From contig OZ220707.1 of the NCBI GenBank assembly GCA_965116685.1, positions 3,286,001 through 3,350,000 of the forward strand: a stretch of DNA of 64,000 nucleotides. The letters are read 5' to 3'. Below are positions 9,652 to 18,018 of this stretch, piece after piece. Source of the stretch: Bin80 sp965116685 (GTDB taxonomy: Bacteria > Bacteroidota > Rhodothermia > Rhodothermales > Bin80). Every line of letters starts with the position of its first letter. Position 1 is the stretch's first letter. A model generated the notes under the pieces. It was not told where the DNA came from and ran no database searches. It saw only the letters and a program-made list of their open reading frames with translations. The position numbers and the translations under genes were made by a program.

Positions 9652-11073
9652 ATGAGAGAATTTCTTGACGAGAATTTTTTACTTCGCAATAACGCAGCAG
9701 AAATACTCTATCATGAATATGCAGCAGAGATGCCGATTATTGATTATCACTGTCACTTGCCGGCTGAGGACATTGCGATAGATCGGAGATTTCAAAACCT
9801 TACGCATGCATGGCTGGAGGGGGATCATTATAAATGGCGTGCAATGCGCATGAATGGCATTCATGAGGACTATTGCACCGGTTCTGCACCGGATCGGGAA
9901 AAATTCGATGCTTGGGCACGCACCGTCCCTTACACGATCATGAATCCACTGTATCACTGGACCCACTTGGAATTGCGGAGATATTTTGGGATTCAAACCC
10001 TTTTAGACCCCTCGTCATCGAAAGAAATCTATGACCAATGCACAGAACTCCTGCAAAGCCCGGAGTACAGTTGCCGTGCATTATTGAATCGGATGAACGT
10101 GCATGTTGTATGTACGACCAACGATCCGATTGAGGATCTTTCCGCGCATGCTGTGATTGCTCAGCAGAGTCAAAGTCCGGTCGTTGTACCTGGATTTCGG
10201 GCAGACAAGGCGTCTCAGATTCACGATCCATCAATCTGGTGCGAGTACATCCGTGCTCTTGGGGAGGTGGCGAACCTGAATATCACATCTCCAGATGATC
10301 TATTGGAGGCGCTACAGCTACGGCACGATTTCTTTGCTGAAAACGGATGTATGGTCAGTGATCATGGAGAGGAAGAGCTGTATGCGGAAAACTACTCATC
10401 TGCGGATATTCAGCGAATTTTTGGTCGTACATCGAAGCAGGTTCGATCATCAGATTCAGAGATCGCCATATTCAAGAGTTGGCTGCTATACGAATTGGCG
10501 AAGATGGATCATGCGGCGGGATGGACACAGCAATTCCATCTTTCTGCTTTGCGGAATAATAATTCCTGTGCTCCTCAGCCAGACAGTGGCTATGATTCAA
10601 TTGGCGATTTTGCAATCGCGAAGGGTGTTTCCCGCTTTCTTAATCAGCTTCATGTCACCGATCAATTGGCCAGGACCATCCTTTATTCGGTGAACCCAAT
10701 CCATAACGAGGTTCTGGCATCCATGTGTGGTAATTTCTGTGAGCATCCCATTGCGGGAAAAATTCAGTTTGGGACCGCGTGGTGGTTCATGGACCAGATT
10801 GATGGGATGGAGCGCCAGTTGACGGCATTTGCAAACATGGGGCTTCTAAGCCATTTTGTTGGCATGCTCACCGACTCCAGAAGCTTCCTGTCCTTTCCGA
10901 GGCATGAGTACTTTCGTCGCATTCTCTGCAGCATGATTGGAGTACAGGTTCACAATGGCGAGCTTCCGTATGATTTGCCGTGGCTGGGGCAAATTGTGCA
11001 GGACATCTGCTATAATAATGCCCGGGGTTTTTTTCGTTTTCGTCTTCCAGGGAAGGCGAAATTGAACGCCTGA
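9652..11073 (+). CDS. uxaC: glucuronate isomerase (uronate isomerase)
   Basis: Cytoplasmic metal-dependent enzyme of the amidohydrolase superfamily that converts D-glucuronate to D-fructuronate and D-galacturonate to D-tagaturonate. The metal-binding start of the barrel is visible as PIIDYHCHLP (about residues 27-36), with family segments WLEGDHYKWRAMR and FGTAWWFMDQ, and the C-terminal LTDSRSFLSFPRHEYFRR block. Length (473) matches the family. It reads divergently from the TRAP/uxaB operon, supplying the step between uptake and UxaB. A weak stem (ATCCCCGG at 11082-11089 with CCGGGGAT at 11122-11129) follows the stop. Confidence 0.95.
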   Translation: MREFLDENFLLRNNAAEILYHEYAAEMPIIDYHCHLPAEDIAIDRRFQNLTHAWLEGDHYKWRAMRMNGIHEDYCTGSAPDREKFDAWARTVPYTIMNPLYHWTHLELRRYFGIQTLLDPSSSKEIYDQCTELLQSPEYSCRALLNRMNVHVVCTTNDPIEDLSAHAVIAQQSQSPVVVPGFRADKASQIHDPSIWCEYIRALGEVANLNITSPDDLLEALQLRHDFFAENGCMVSDHGEEELYAENYSSADIQRIFGRTSKQVRSSDSEIAIFKSWLLYELAKMDHAAGWTQQFHLSALRNNNSCAPQPDSGYDSIGDFAIAKGVSRFLNQLHVTDQLARTILYSVNPIHNEVLASMCGNFCEHPIAGKIQFGTAWWFMDQIDGMERQLTAFANMGLLSHFVGMLTDSRSFLSFPRHEYFRRILCSMIGVQVHNGELPYDLPWLGQIVQDICYNNARGFFRFRLPGKAKLNA

Positions 11074-11348
11074 CACATTAGATCCCCGGCAGGCTCCCTG
11101 TTTTCAAGATTCGCAGTGTTTCCGGGGATGTGTTTGACGGCAAAAACAATTTAGCATCATTCCCTGTTGGCCCGCGGATAAAGTCCAAGCAATCCTGGCC
11201 AATACACTTTGGGGTGATTCTTCTGGCGAATCGTTAGGTAATTGGATTATCGTATTATGCTTCACGTGATTTCGGCTGACAAAAGGGCCATCGTGCCCAA
11301 ATTCATCAAGGTAAGCGAAGTACATAACTATGATCAAAAAATACGAAA

Positions 11349-11368
11349 GCCTATGCCGTAGCATAGGC
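11349..11368 (-). terminator. perfect hairpin, possible minus-strand terminator
   Basis: GCCTATGC (11349-11356), loop CGTA, GCATAGGC (11361-11368): an 8-bp perfect stem. Read on the minus strand it is followed by a T-rich tail (TTTCGTATTTTTTG), as in an intrinsic terminator. The only intact minus-strand gene upstream is the squalene/phytoene synthase, which ends about 450 bp earlier, so it could end that transcript or belong to a lost gene. Confidence 0.4.
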
Positions 11369-11722
11369 CCGAAAAGAGAGCAGTGCCACGAGCACGGCAT
11401 CTCAGTACCGGCATATGAACTCAAGTTTCTAAGGTTCCACTTAACAAGATTACGTATAATTGAAACAAGGTATCATGCACTGAGAGTGGTTTTTCGCACG
11501 GATACCCTGTTGTCACTAACTGTATGATAGCCTGCTCCCGAGAATATGAGAATCTACTGAATACCATCAAGGGAGATCGGGGAGCTGTCCGCAATCTAAT
11601 TGGTCAAAAGCTTGGAGTGCATAACGCTTGGTACGATATTCACCAAATTCTTTCATTTCGTGTGATTTCAGGATCGGGAAAGACGAGCTTGATGCGGGTG
11701 GATCCAGAGCCCATTCAAGGTT

Positions 11723-11754
11723 GGAATGGTGGCCCAGTTCGCTCGAAATACGCA
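11723..11754 (+). repeat. solo IS21-type terminal sequence (remnant)
   Basis: The stretch has the same layout as the ends of the intact IS21 element at 17.8-20.4 kb: GGAATGGTGGCCCA, then TTCGCTCG, then a terminal AAATACGCA. It matches the inner repeat unit (GTGGCCCACTTCGCTCGGAA) at most positions and the terminal CGGAATACGCA seen in inverted form at the left end. No transposase lies next to it. It is most simply a leftover end of a related element, now diverged. Confidence 0.6.
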
Positions 11755-11821
11755 ACCAAATCTTGAAAAATCAGAATCAAATAGTAGTGCTCGAATTTTC
11801 TTGGATTTTATCTACGACCTG

Positions 11822-12880
11822 TCAGGCACGGGGCAGGTTGCGACCGAGGAAAAAAAACAGGGTCTTCAGGGCGATATCGGAGCGTGCCAGTGCGCTAGTA
11901 GATACGACGACGGCTTTGACGGTACGTCGCGGGATTTTTACTTCCTGGCCATTTTTGAATGTTGGCCTCTTGTGTATACGTTGCAGGGTTGGAAGAGCCA
12001 TCCCGAGTGCCCATAGGCAGAAACGCCGGATTCCGGTTTCGTGAGGTGGGATCAGAAGGATGTACTGCAGGGCGTTATTGAGATGCTCTCTTGCAATTGC
12101 AATGAGTTCGTTTAAGCCTTGGATAAATCGAGGGTCCGTATGGTGTTTGGAAAGTGAACTAAGATCAAAGTCGTAGGCAAGAAAAATACTTTGCGGGAGC
12201 CAGCACGCGCCACGGTTGTGATCCTCCCACAAATCTTTGAGGATATTGGTCATTTGAAGACCTTGCCCAAACGAAGACGATAGAGCAAAGAGGTCTTTTT
12301 TTCGTGCATCGATCTCGTCGGAGTAGTCGCAGAACAGCTCGGTCAGCATTTCGCCGACAACTCCCGCAACATGATAGCAATAACTGTTGAAATGCTCAAG
12401 GTCATTCAATCCTTTAAGGTTGGCACCTTCTTGAAAGACGGCCATGCCATCTGCCATGATATTCACACAGCGCTGGAGGATTTGCTGTTGAGATGTAGAA
12501 AAACTCTTTGTAATTCGTATGACTCGAGGGGTGTTGATGATGAGGTCGTGCTCGTACTCGGTTGCCGAAAGCGTGAGTAGACCAGAAAGATCCTGTGCAA
12601 AGGCATGTGCGTCATCACTGCCTTCAACAACCCCGATCCAGCGATCGGAGAACTCACGTTTTTGTAATGGCGAGAGCGCTTCTTCGTCCTCAATGGTATC
12701 CGAAATCCTACAGAGCAAGTAGGCATTGCCCACCACGACTCCTAGCGGGTCAGGTAACTGGGGAATGGTCAATGCGAAGGTTCGGGAGACATCTTGGAGG
12801 ATGTCCGTCTGGTATGCGATGTCTTCTTCTAAATGAATTTTGATTACCGTCTGCGTTGCGGCACTTGGTTTTATCGCCAC
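11822..12880 (-). CDS. squalene/phytoene synthase family protein
   Basis: 352-residue head-to-head prenyl synthase that condenses two C15 or C20 prenyl diphosphates as the first committed step of squalene/hopanoid or carotenoid synthesis. The first aspartate-rich motif is DTIED, preceded by SRTFALTIPQLPDPL and YLLCRISDT; the second is DLWEDHNRG followed by ACWLP. The SRTFALTIPQLP form and the length are closer to eukaryotic-type squalene synthases than to short CrtB/HpnD enzymes, but product choice cannot be settled here. The start is GTG at 12880. It stands alone with no isoprenoid genes beside it. The following DNA is IS debris. Confidence 0.85.
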   Translation of the reverse strand: MAIKPSAATQTVIKIHLEEDIAYQTDILQDVSRTFALTIPQLPDPLGVVVGNAYLLCRISDTIEDEEALSPLQKREFSDRWIGVVEGSDDAHAFAQDLSGLLTLSATEYEHDLIINTPRVIRITKSFSTSQQQILQRCVNIMADGMAVFQEGANLKGLNDLEHFNSYCYHVAGVVGEMLTELFCDYSDEIDARKKDLFALSSSFGQGLQMTNILKDLWEDHNRGACWLPQSIFLAYDFDLSSLSKHHTDPRFIQGLNELIAIAREHLNNALQYILLIPPHETGIRRFCLWALGMALPTLQRIHKRPTFKNGQEVKIPRRTVKAVVVSTSALARSDIALKTLFFFLGRNLPRA

Positions 12881-13284
12881 TCAACTTGTTTGAGCTTGAA
12901 TGAGCTGGGGACGCTACAGCAAGAATAATTGGTTCCGGTGCTCATTCTCAGCATAGTTTAAAACGATTCTGGTCACGACAATCTCATCCACGCAATGGCC
13001 ATTTTGACAAACAATTCCAGATCCTGCATGATTGTATCTGTCCACATTGCCAAAATTATGAAAAAAGCGTATTCACATCCCGCTTCTAACATACTAGATG
13101 TGTCCACGGAATTTTCAGTTTGGCAGGAAATTGCTCATGCGGGAGGGGAGGGAGATTCGTAAACAACTGTTCATCGTGTGAGATATCTTACACAATGGCA
13201 CATTATTTGATCTGCCTTACAGCAACAAGGTACCTGATCTCGGGTAACACCGGTTCATATTCGTGAACCCGAAATTGCCCCTTT
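12881..13284. other. 404-bp intergenic region before ISAzo13; ancestral leader of the propeller lipoprotein
   Basis: No gene is seen. It holds a near-perfect palindrome (13176-13193) and a small stem GGTTCA/TGAACC (13252-13257 with 13264-13269) just before the insertion. Because the ISAzo13 element was inserted here, this DNA was probably the original promoter and leader of the lipoprotein now starting at 15214. Confidence 0.5.
13176..13193. promoter_or_regulatory. palindromic operator-like site
   Basis: GTGTGAGATATCTTACAC is an 18-bp palindrome with one mismatched pair, inside a non-coding region. It could be a dimeric repressor site for either the divergent squalene/phytoene synthase gene or the lipoprotein now cut off by the IS. 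No direct evidence of function. Confidence 0.3.
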
Positions 13285-15203
13285 GGGCTGGCGAAAAAAT
13301 AATTTACCCTATTAATTTACCATTTCCTGTCTTTTAACTCTCTTTTTCCGCGTAATCCAGAGAATTCTCTCCGCTCTCATCTTAATTCTGGCCTAAAAAG
13401 TTTCGATTTGCCCCTGCTTTTTGCCGATTGTTCATTTTTACCTATATTTATACTTTAATGTTATTACTTGAAATTTTTCCATGTTAAGCCGAACGAAAAA
13501 AATTGGTCTCGTGAAGGAACTCATTCGGGGCCAAACCGTCGCTACCTTTGCCGAGCTCCGCGCTGCCATCGGTCCCGTCTGTGATCTTACCGTCCACAAA
13601 GTCATCACCCAGGCAGGGTGCCGAACCAGTTATTCTCACAATAGCCGCTATTACACCTTGGACGAACTCGTAGAGTTTGATGAGAATGGTCTCTGGTCGT
13701 ACAACGAGATTCGTTTTTCCCGGGAGGGTCCGCTGACCTCCACGCTGATCGCATTCATTGAACCATCACCGGCGGGGCTCTTTGCGCGGGATCTTCAAAC
13801 GATGGTGAAGGTGGCAGTACTGCCGACCTTGACTCGTTTAACTCGAGAAGGTCGTGTTTCAAGAAAAAAAGTAGGACGGCATTATCTGTATGTATCCATG
13901 GACTCCGGTACCCAGAAACAGCAACGACAGAAAAAGGACGCCTTATCTTTGGGTTGGAATGAGACCATGTCCAAGGGGACCCAGACCCTGCTTAATACCC
14001 TGAATGAGAAGCAACGACGATTATTTGCTGGATGGTTTTCGCTTCGTGTAGGTCGTGGAGGGGATCGGCGGGTTGCTGAGCTATTAGGGATGGCCCGTGC
14101 CACGATCACCAAAGGACGGAGGCAGCTTTTGGACGGAGATTTCGAGGTGAAACGAATCCGTAAACCTGGTGGTGGGCGCAAATCCATCGAAAAAAAAAAG
14201 CCCGAAATAATTGGACTCATTCAGAAGGAGATGGAGTGTGATACTGCGGGAGATCCATGTACTGGGCAGCAATGGTATCGGCGAACCACACACTCGATTG
14301 CCTCGGTGCTCACCAGACTCGGAATTCCCCTCACGGACCGCACCGTGAGTCGAATTCTGAAGTCACTGGGATTTGCATTACGGGTGAACCACAAGCAGTT
14401 GTCTGCCATCAGACATCCAGACCGAAGTCTCCAATTCCAAATCATTTCGATGCTTCGAACGATATTCTCCCACACGCGCCTTCCCATCATCAGCGTAGAT
14501 ACCAAGAAAAAAGAACTGATCGGTCAGTTTCGAAATCCAGGGACCTATTGGAGGGGGACCCCGCATCTCGTCAATGATCATGACTTCCGATCTCAGGAGG
14601 ACGGCCTTGCAATCCCGTACGGAATCTATGATGTTCTGGCAAATATGGGGACATTCTATGTGGGATACTCTCATGATACGCCTGAATTCTCGGTAGACTG
14701 TACAGCGACTTGGTGGAAGGAATGCGGTCGCTACCTCTATCCAGATGCGAACGAATTTTTAATCCTGGCCGATAGTGGAGGAAGCAATGGGTGCCATCCG
14801 CGTGCATGGAAATACTTCCTGCAGCATAAACTCGCAAATCCATTTAATCTCACCGTCACCGTTGCACATTATCCCAGTGGGGCCTCCAAATGGAATCCAA
14901 TCGAACACCGCCTCTTCAGTGAAGTATCCCAAAACTGGGCAGGGATCCCGCTTGAATCTTTTGATATGATGCTCAATTGTCTCAACACTACAACGACACA
15001 GACAGGACTGACCGTCAACGCAGAATTGGTAGAACGCGAATATGAACGAGGAATCAAAATCAGCGAAGATGAAATGAACCAACTTAATCTGGAGCACAAT
15101 GAGTCCTTACCGCGATGGAACTACATGATTAAACCGCAGATCAGCAACCGATTAGTTGTACCATCTTGAAAATTGATAGGCTAATTTATTTTTTCGCCAG
15201 CCC
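13285..15203 (+). mobile_element. complete ISAzo13-family insertion sequence, 1919 bp
   Basis: Bounded by 22-bp inverted repeats at 13285-13306 and 15182-15203 that match at 21 of 22 positions, beginning GGGCTGGCGAAAAAATAA. A TTT triplet flanks both sides (13282-13284 and 15204-15206), consistent with a 3-bp target duplication, though three T residues are weak evidence. It carries one transposase gene (13481-15169) with an uninterrupted frame and about 195 bp of leader between the left repeat and the gene. It has landed about 10 bp upstream of the start codon of the lipoprotein at 15214. Confidence 0.88.
13481..15169 (+). CDS. ISAzo13-family DDE transposase
   Basis: 562-residue transposase of the family often labelled Rhodopirellula transposase. 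The first 150 residues are an extra DNA-binding-like region. The family core starts about residue 165 (TLNEKQRRLFAGWFSLRVGR, GGGDRRVAELLGMARATI, RKPGGGRKSIEKKKPEI). The catalytic RNase H-like domain shows IISVDTKKKELIG (first Asp), FLILADSGGSNG (second Asp) and HYPSGASKWNPIEHRLF (Glu). All three acidic positions are present and there is no stop or shift, so it may be active. The stop lies inside the element, 34 bp before the right end. Confidence 0.93.
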   Translation: MLSRTKKIGLVKELIRGQTVATFAELRAAIGPVCDLTVHKVITQAGCRTSYSHNSRYYTLDELVEFDENGLWSYNEIRFSREGPLTSTLIAFIEPSPAGLFARDLQTMVKVAVLPTLTRLTREGRVSRKKVGRHYLYVSMDSGTQKQQRQKKDALSLGWNETMSKGTQTLLNTLNEKQRRLFAGWFSLRVGRGGDRRVAELLGMARATITKGRRQLLDGDFEVKRIRKPGGGRKSIEKKKPEIIGLIQKEMECDTAGDPCTGQQWYRRTTHSIASVLTRLGIPLTDRTVSRILKSLGFALRVNHKQLSAIRHPDRSLQFQIISMLRTIFSHTRLPIISVDTKKKELIGQFRNPGTYWRGTPHLVNDHDFRSQEDGLAIPYGIYDVLANMGTFYVGYSHDTPEFSVDCTATWWKECGRYLYPDANEFLILADSGGSNGCHPRAWKYFLQHKLANPFNLTVTVAHYPSGASKWNPIEHRLFSEVSQNWAGIPLESFDMMLNCLNTTTTQTGLTVNAELVEREYERGIKISEDEMNQLNLEHNESLPRWNYMIKPQISNRLVVPS

Positions 15204-15213
15204 TTTATGCATC

Positions 15214-16431
15214 ATGCTGTACATTTCTCCGAGGATTCCTGTCTTGCTTGTTCTGCTTTATTCACTGTGTGCCGTTGGATGCGGATCTTCAGACCCAGGT
15301 ATGACGGACAGGACATCTGTCAAGGTAGACACACTTGCCTCTGGAGAAATTGTGATTCAAAACGCCGGTGTACCACTTTGGGGATCTGACGAAGGATGGG
15401 AGGTTGTGGAGGAAATGAGATATGGAAGTGGCATCGGCGAAGACACCGTGTTATTCGGGCAGATTGCCTCCTTTGATGTGGATATGCAGGGCCATTTATA
15501 TGTATTGGATCGCCAATCGCAGGAAATCCATATTTTCGATCCAGATGGAGCTTTGATACGCACCGTCGGAGGAAAGGGAGGAGGCCCTGGAGAATTTGAG
15601 AGTGCTGTTTCAGTTGATGTCAGCCGCACCGGTGAAATCTGGGTTACAGAAATGGTTGAGGGTACACTCACTGTCCTAGACTCAGATGGGAATTATCAGA
15701 GGACACAACAATTGAATACCGTTGGTCGATTCTATATAGTCTATCCTGGTGGTTTTGACCGGATGGGACGCTATAACGCTCTGATCTTTTCGCAGGAGGG
15801 CGAAGACGTTGAAGAGTTACTGGTTCGGTTTGACGAGGGAACGATCCCGATTGATACTATTGCAGTCCCAAAGAGTCCTGTTGAAGCCGAACTCTTTGAA
15901 TTAGTCAGCGACGATGGTCGTTCTCGTACAACGGTAACGATACCGAATCAAGGATCATTTGACTGGGATTTTGCTCTGAATGGAAGTCTATGGACATTGT
16001 ATACCGGAACGTATGAGCTCACTGAAATGACAACCGATGGGAAGGTTATCCGGAGGGCCATCAAGGACTTTGAGCCGATTCGGGTGACTAGTGCAGAACT
16101 TGAACAAATCCGTCAGGGATATAGCTGGTTCATTGATGAGGGCGGGGTGGTGGATATGAATAGAATTCCAAGACAGAAGCCGGTTGTTCAATCCTTTTTC
16201 AGTGATGAAGAGGGAAATCTTTGGGTCCTGCGAACGGAAACCAGTCCTGAGGAAGCAAATCGTCTGTTCGACATCTTTAGTGCCGAAGGCTATTTTCTAG
16301 GAGAAATTCACCTTCCTTTCCCTCTTATCGTGTCTCTCAAACCAGTTGTGCAGGACGGCATGCTTTACGGGATGACCAGAGATGAATCTGGTGCCATAAT
16401 GATTGCCAGAGCGCAGATTCACAGCAACTGA
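15214..16431 (+). CDS. six-bladed beta-propeller lipoprotein, paralogue 1
   Basis: 405-residue predicted lipoprotein: hydrophobic signal then lipobox AVGC and a flexible GSSDPG linker. The rest is a propeller of NHL/6-bladed type with repeated blades such as GHLYVLDRQSQEIHIFD, GKGGGPGEFESAVSVDVS and GEIWVTEM. Such proteins sit in the envelope; their ligand is unknown. The frame is open back to a TTG at 15166 inside the IS, but the signal peptide begins properly at the ATG at 15214. Only about 10 bp separate this start from the ISAzo13 right end, so the native leader has been displaced. The neighbour at 16551 is a close paralogue. Confidence 0.82.
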   Translation: MLYISPRIPVLLVLLYSLCAVGCGSSDPGMTDRTSVKVDTLASGEIVIQNAGVPLWGSDEGWEVVEEMRYGSGIGEDTVLFGQIASFDVDMQGHLYVLDRQSQEIHIFDPDGALIRTVGGKGGGPGEFESAVSVDVSRTGEIWVTEMVEGTLTVLDSDGNYQRTQQLNTVGRFYIVYPGGFDRMGRYNALIFSQEGEDVEELLVRFDEGTIPIDTIAVPKSPVEAELFELVSDDGRSRTTVTIPNQGSFDWDFALNGSLWTLYTGTYELTEMTTDGKVIRRAIKDFEPIRVTSAELEQIRQGYSWFIDEGGVVDMNRIPRQKPVVQSFFSDEEGNLWVLRTETSPEEANRLFDIFSAEGYFLGEIHLPFPLIVSLKPVVQDGMLYGMTRDESGAIMIARAQIHSN

Positions 16432-16550
16432 GGAGAGATTCCTTAGCCTTGCACACACAGATCTATTATCGAATTACTCGGTGGTCATTAGGCTGCCCAT
16501 CTTTTGTCTCCGTCAGTCACGAGCCCTTGTCTAAGTTTTCTCATTGAGCC

Positions 16551-17756
16551 ATGTTTAATACTTCTTCCAGTTTTACTGTTTTACCTGTCTTGGTAGGTTC
16601 ATTTCTCGCCTTCGGATGTAGTTCTCCAGACTCGGCCGTGACTGGCAGAGGGTCCGCTAAAGTAGACACGCTTGCCTCTGGAGAAATCGTGGTTCAAAAC
16701 ACCGGTGATCCGCTTTGGGGATCTGAAGAGGGATGGGAGATGGTGGAGGAGATGAGATTTGGTACCGGGAATGACTCAATTCTCTTCGCATCGATTATCT
16801 CCTTGGATGTTGATACACAGGGGCGTTTGTACGTCCTTGACTCATATACACAGCAAATCCATATTTTCGATTCGAGTGGGGCTCTTGTGCGCACAGTTGG
16901 ATCCAAGGGATCTGGACCGGGAGAGTTTGAAAATGCTACCGCAGTTGATGTCAGTGAAGTGGGTGAGATCTGGGTGATGGAGATGCAGTTGGGCAAACTC
17001 ACCATTCTGGACGCGGATGGGAATTACTTGCGTACAGAGCGGGTTAACACGACGGGATGGGACTATAGGCCCTATCCAGGCGGGTTTGATCCAGTGGGAC
17101 GCTATAATGCCATGTCGTTATACTATGACTATGAAGAAGAGGATACCAAGCTCATGTTGGCCCGGTTTGATCAATCCTTCACTCCCATGGATACGATTGC
17201 GATCCCGGAAAGTCCTGTAGAGATTGATGAGTTCGTGCATAATGATTCGGAAGGGGGTAATTATAGTATGCCCATACCGTTTCAAGGAACCTTTGAGTGG
17301 GTATTTTCTGCGAATGGCAACTTATGGACACTCTATACAGGCACCTATGAATTGGTTGAAATCACAGCCGGGGGGATACCTCTTCGATGGGTTACCAAGG
17401 AATTTGAGCCGCTTCCGGTAACCAGCGCAGACCGGGAGGCGGTCCAGGGTCGGTTTAATTGGTTTAGAGATCAGGGAGGGACGATTGATGAAACGAGAAT
17501 TCCAAGGAATAAGCCAATGGTTGAAGATTTTTTCAGTGACGACGAAGGGAATCTATGGGTGATGCACAGTGAGCCTGGGGATTCAGGCTCACTATTTGAT
17601 ATCTTCAATGCGGAAGGACAATTCCTGGGAGAGGCTAGCCTCTCCTTTCATTTGGAGATCCATTCCGGGGTCATTGTTCGGGACGGCTTACTGTTTGGGG
17701 TTACCGAAGATGAGGAGGGAGGAGAAATGATTGTGAGGTCGCGCATCCAGAATTAA
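16551..17756 (+). CDS. six-bladed beta-propeller lipoprotein, paralogue 2
   Basis: 401-residue lipoprotein with signal and lipobox AFGC, clearly duplicated from the gene before it: both contain KVDTLASGEIV, PLWGS-EGWE-VEEMR and ethe HIFD/VRTVG blade pattern (here IHIFDSSGALVRTVGSKGSG). Blade signatures include GRLYVLDSYTQQIHIFD and GEIWVMEMQLGKLTILD. Cellular role unknown; probably surface or periplasmic. There is a 119-bp gap after paralogue 1. Its TAA stop (17754-17756) lies within the 8-bp target duplication of the IS21 element, so the reading frame ends normally and the protein is intact. Confidence 0.82.
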   Translation: MFNTSSSFTVLPVLVGSFLAFGCSSPDSAVTGRGSAKVDTLASGEIVVQNTGDPLWGSEEGWEMVEEMRFGTGNDSILFASIISLDVDTQGRLYVLDSYTQQIHIFDSSGALVRTVGSKGSGPGEFENATAVDVSEVGEIWVMEMQLGKLTILDADGNYLRTERVNTTGWDYRPYPGGFDPVGRYNAMSLYYDYEEEDTKLMLARFDQSFTPMDTIAIPESPVEIDEFVHNDSEGGNYSMPIPFQGTFEWVFSANGNLWTLYTGTYELVEITAGGIPLRWVTKEFEPLPVTSADREAVQGRFNWFRDQGGTIDETRIPRNKPMVEDFFSDDEGNLWVMHSEPGDSGSLFDIFNAEGQFLGEASLSFHLEIHSGVIVRDGLLFGVTEDEEGGEMIVRSRIQN

Positions 17757-17764
17757 GTTTGCGT

Positions 17765-17897
17765 ATTCCGATCCAAGTGGGCCACTGATTCCGATCCAAG
17801 TGGGCCACCATTCCGAGCGAAGTGGGCCACCGTTCCGAGCGAAGTGGGCCACCATTCCGAGTGAAGTGGGCCACCATTCCGGGCGAAGTGGGTCACC
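17765..17897 (+). repeat. IS21 left-end array, six repeat units
   Basis: Six tandem units of about 22 bp with consensus ATTCCGAGCGAAGTGGGCCAC; the first two carry GATCC in place of GAGCG and the last has GGGTCAC. In IS21-family elements such repeats are bound by the IstA transposase. Four inverted units occur at the other end. Confidence 0.88.
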
Positions 17898-18018
17898 CTG
17901 CAAGCCACCAGTATTATGGAGTGCTGATGAGCGCTCATCCAAACTGGAAGCGGTTTAATTTTCATCGAATCCAGATATGGTTTGTCATAGCTTTTAGTTT
18001 CACTAAACGCGATGAACT

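Larger units (their letters stand above)
11074..11821. other. 748-bp intergenic stretch with IS debris and a hairpin
   Basis: No reading frame here looks like a real protein. It holds a perfect hairpin at 11349-11368 and an isolated IS21-type end at 11723-11754. The stretch is probably scar DNA left by past transposition or deletion. Confidence 0.6.

Noticed and set aside
15166..15213. TTG start inside the ISAzo13 right end for propeller lipoprotein 1
   Set aside because: It would put IS sequence in front of a normal signal peptide that begins at 15214.
17765..17897. Tandem repeats of about 22 bp that look like a CRISPR array
   Set aside because: There are no unique spacers; units abut each other and lie at the end of an IS21 element with inverted copies at the other end.
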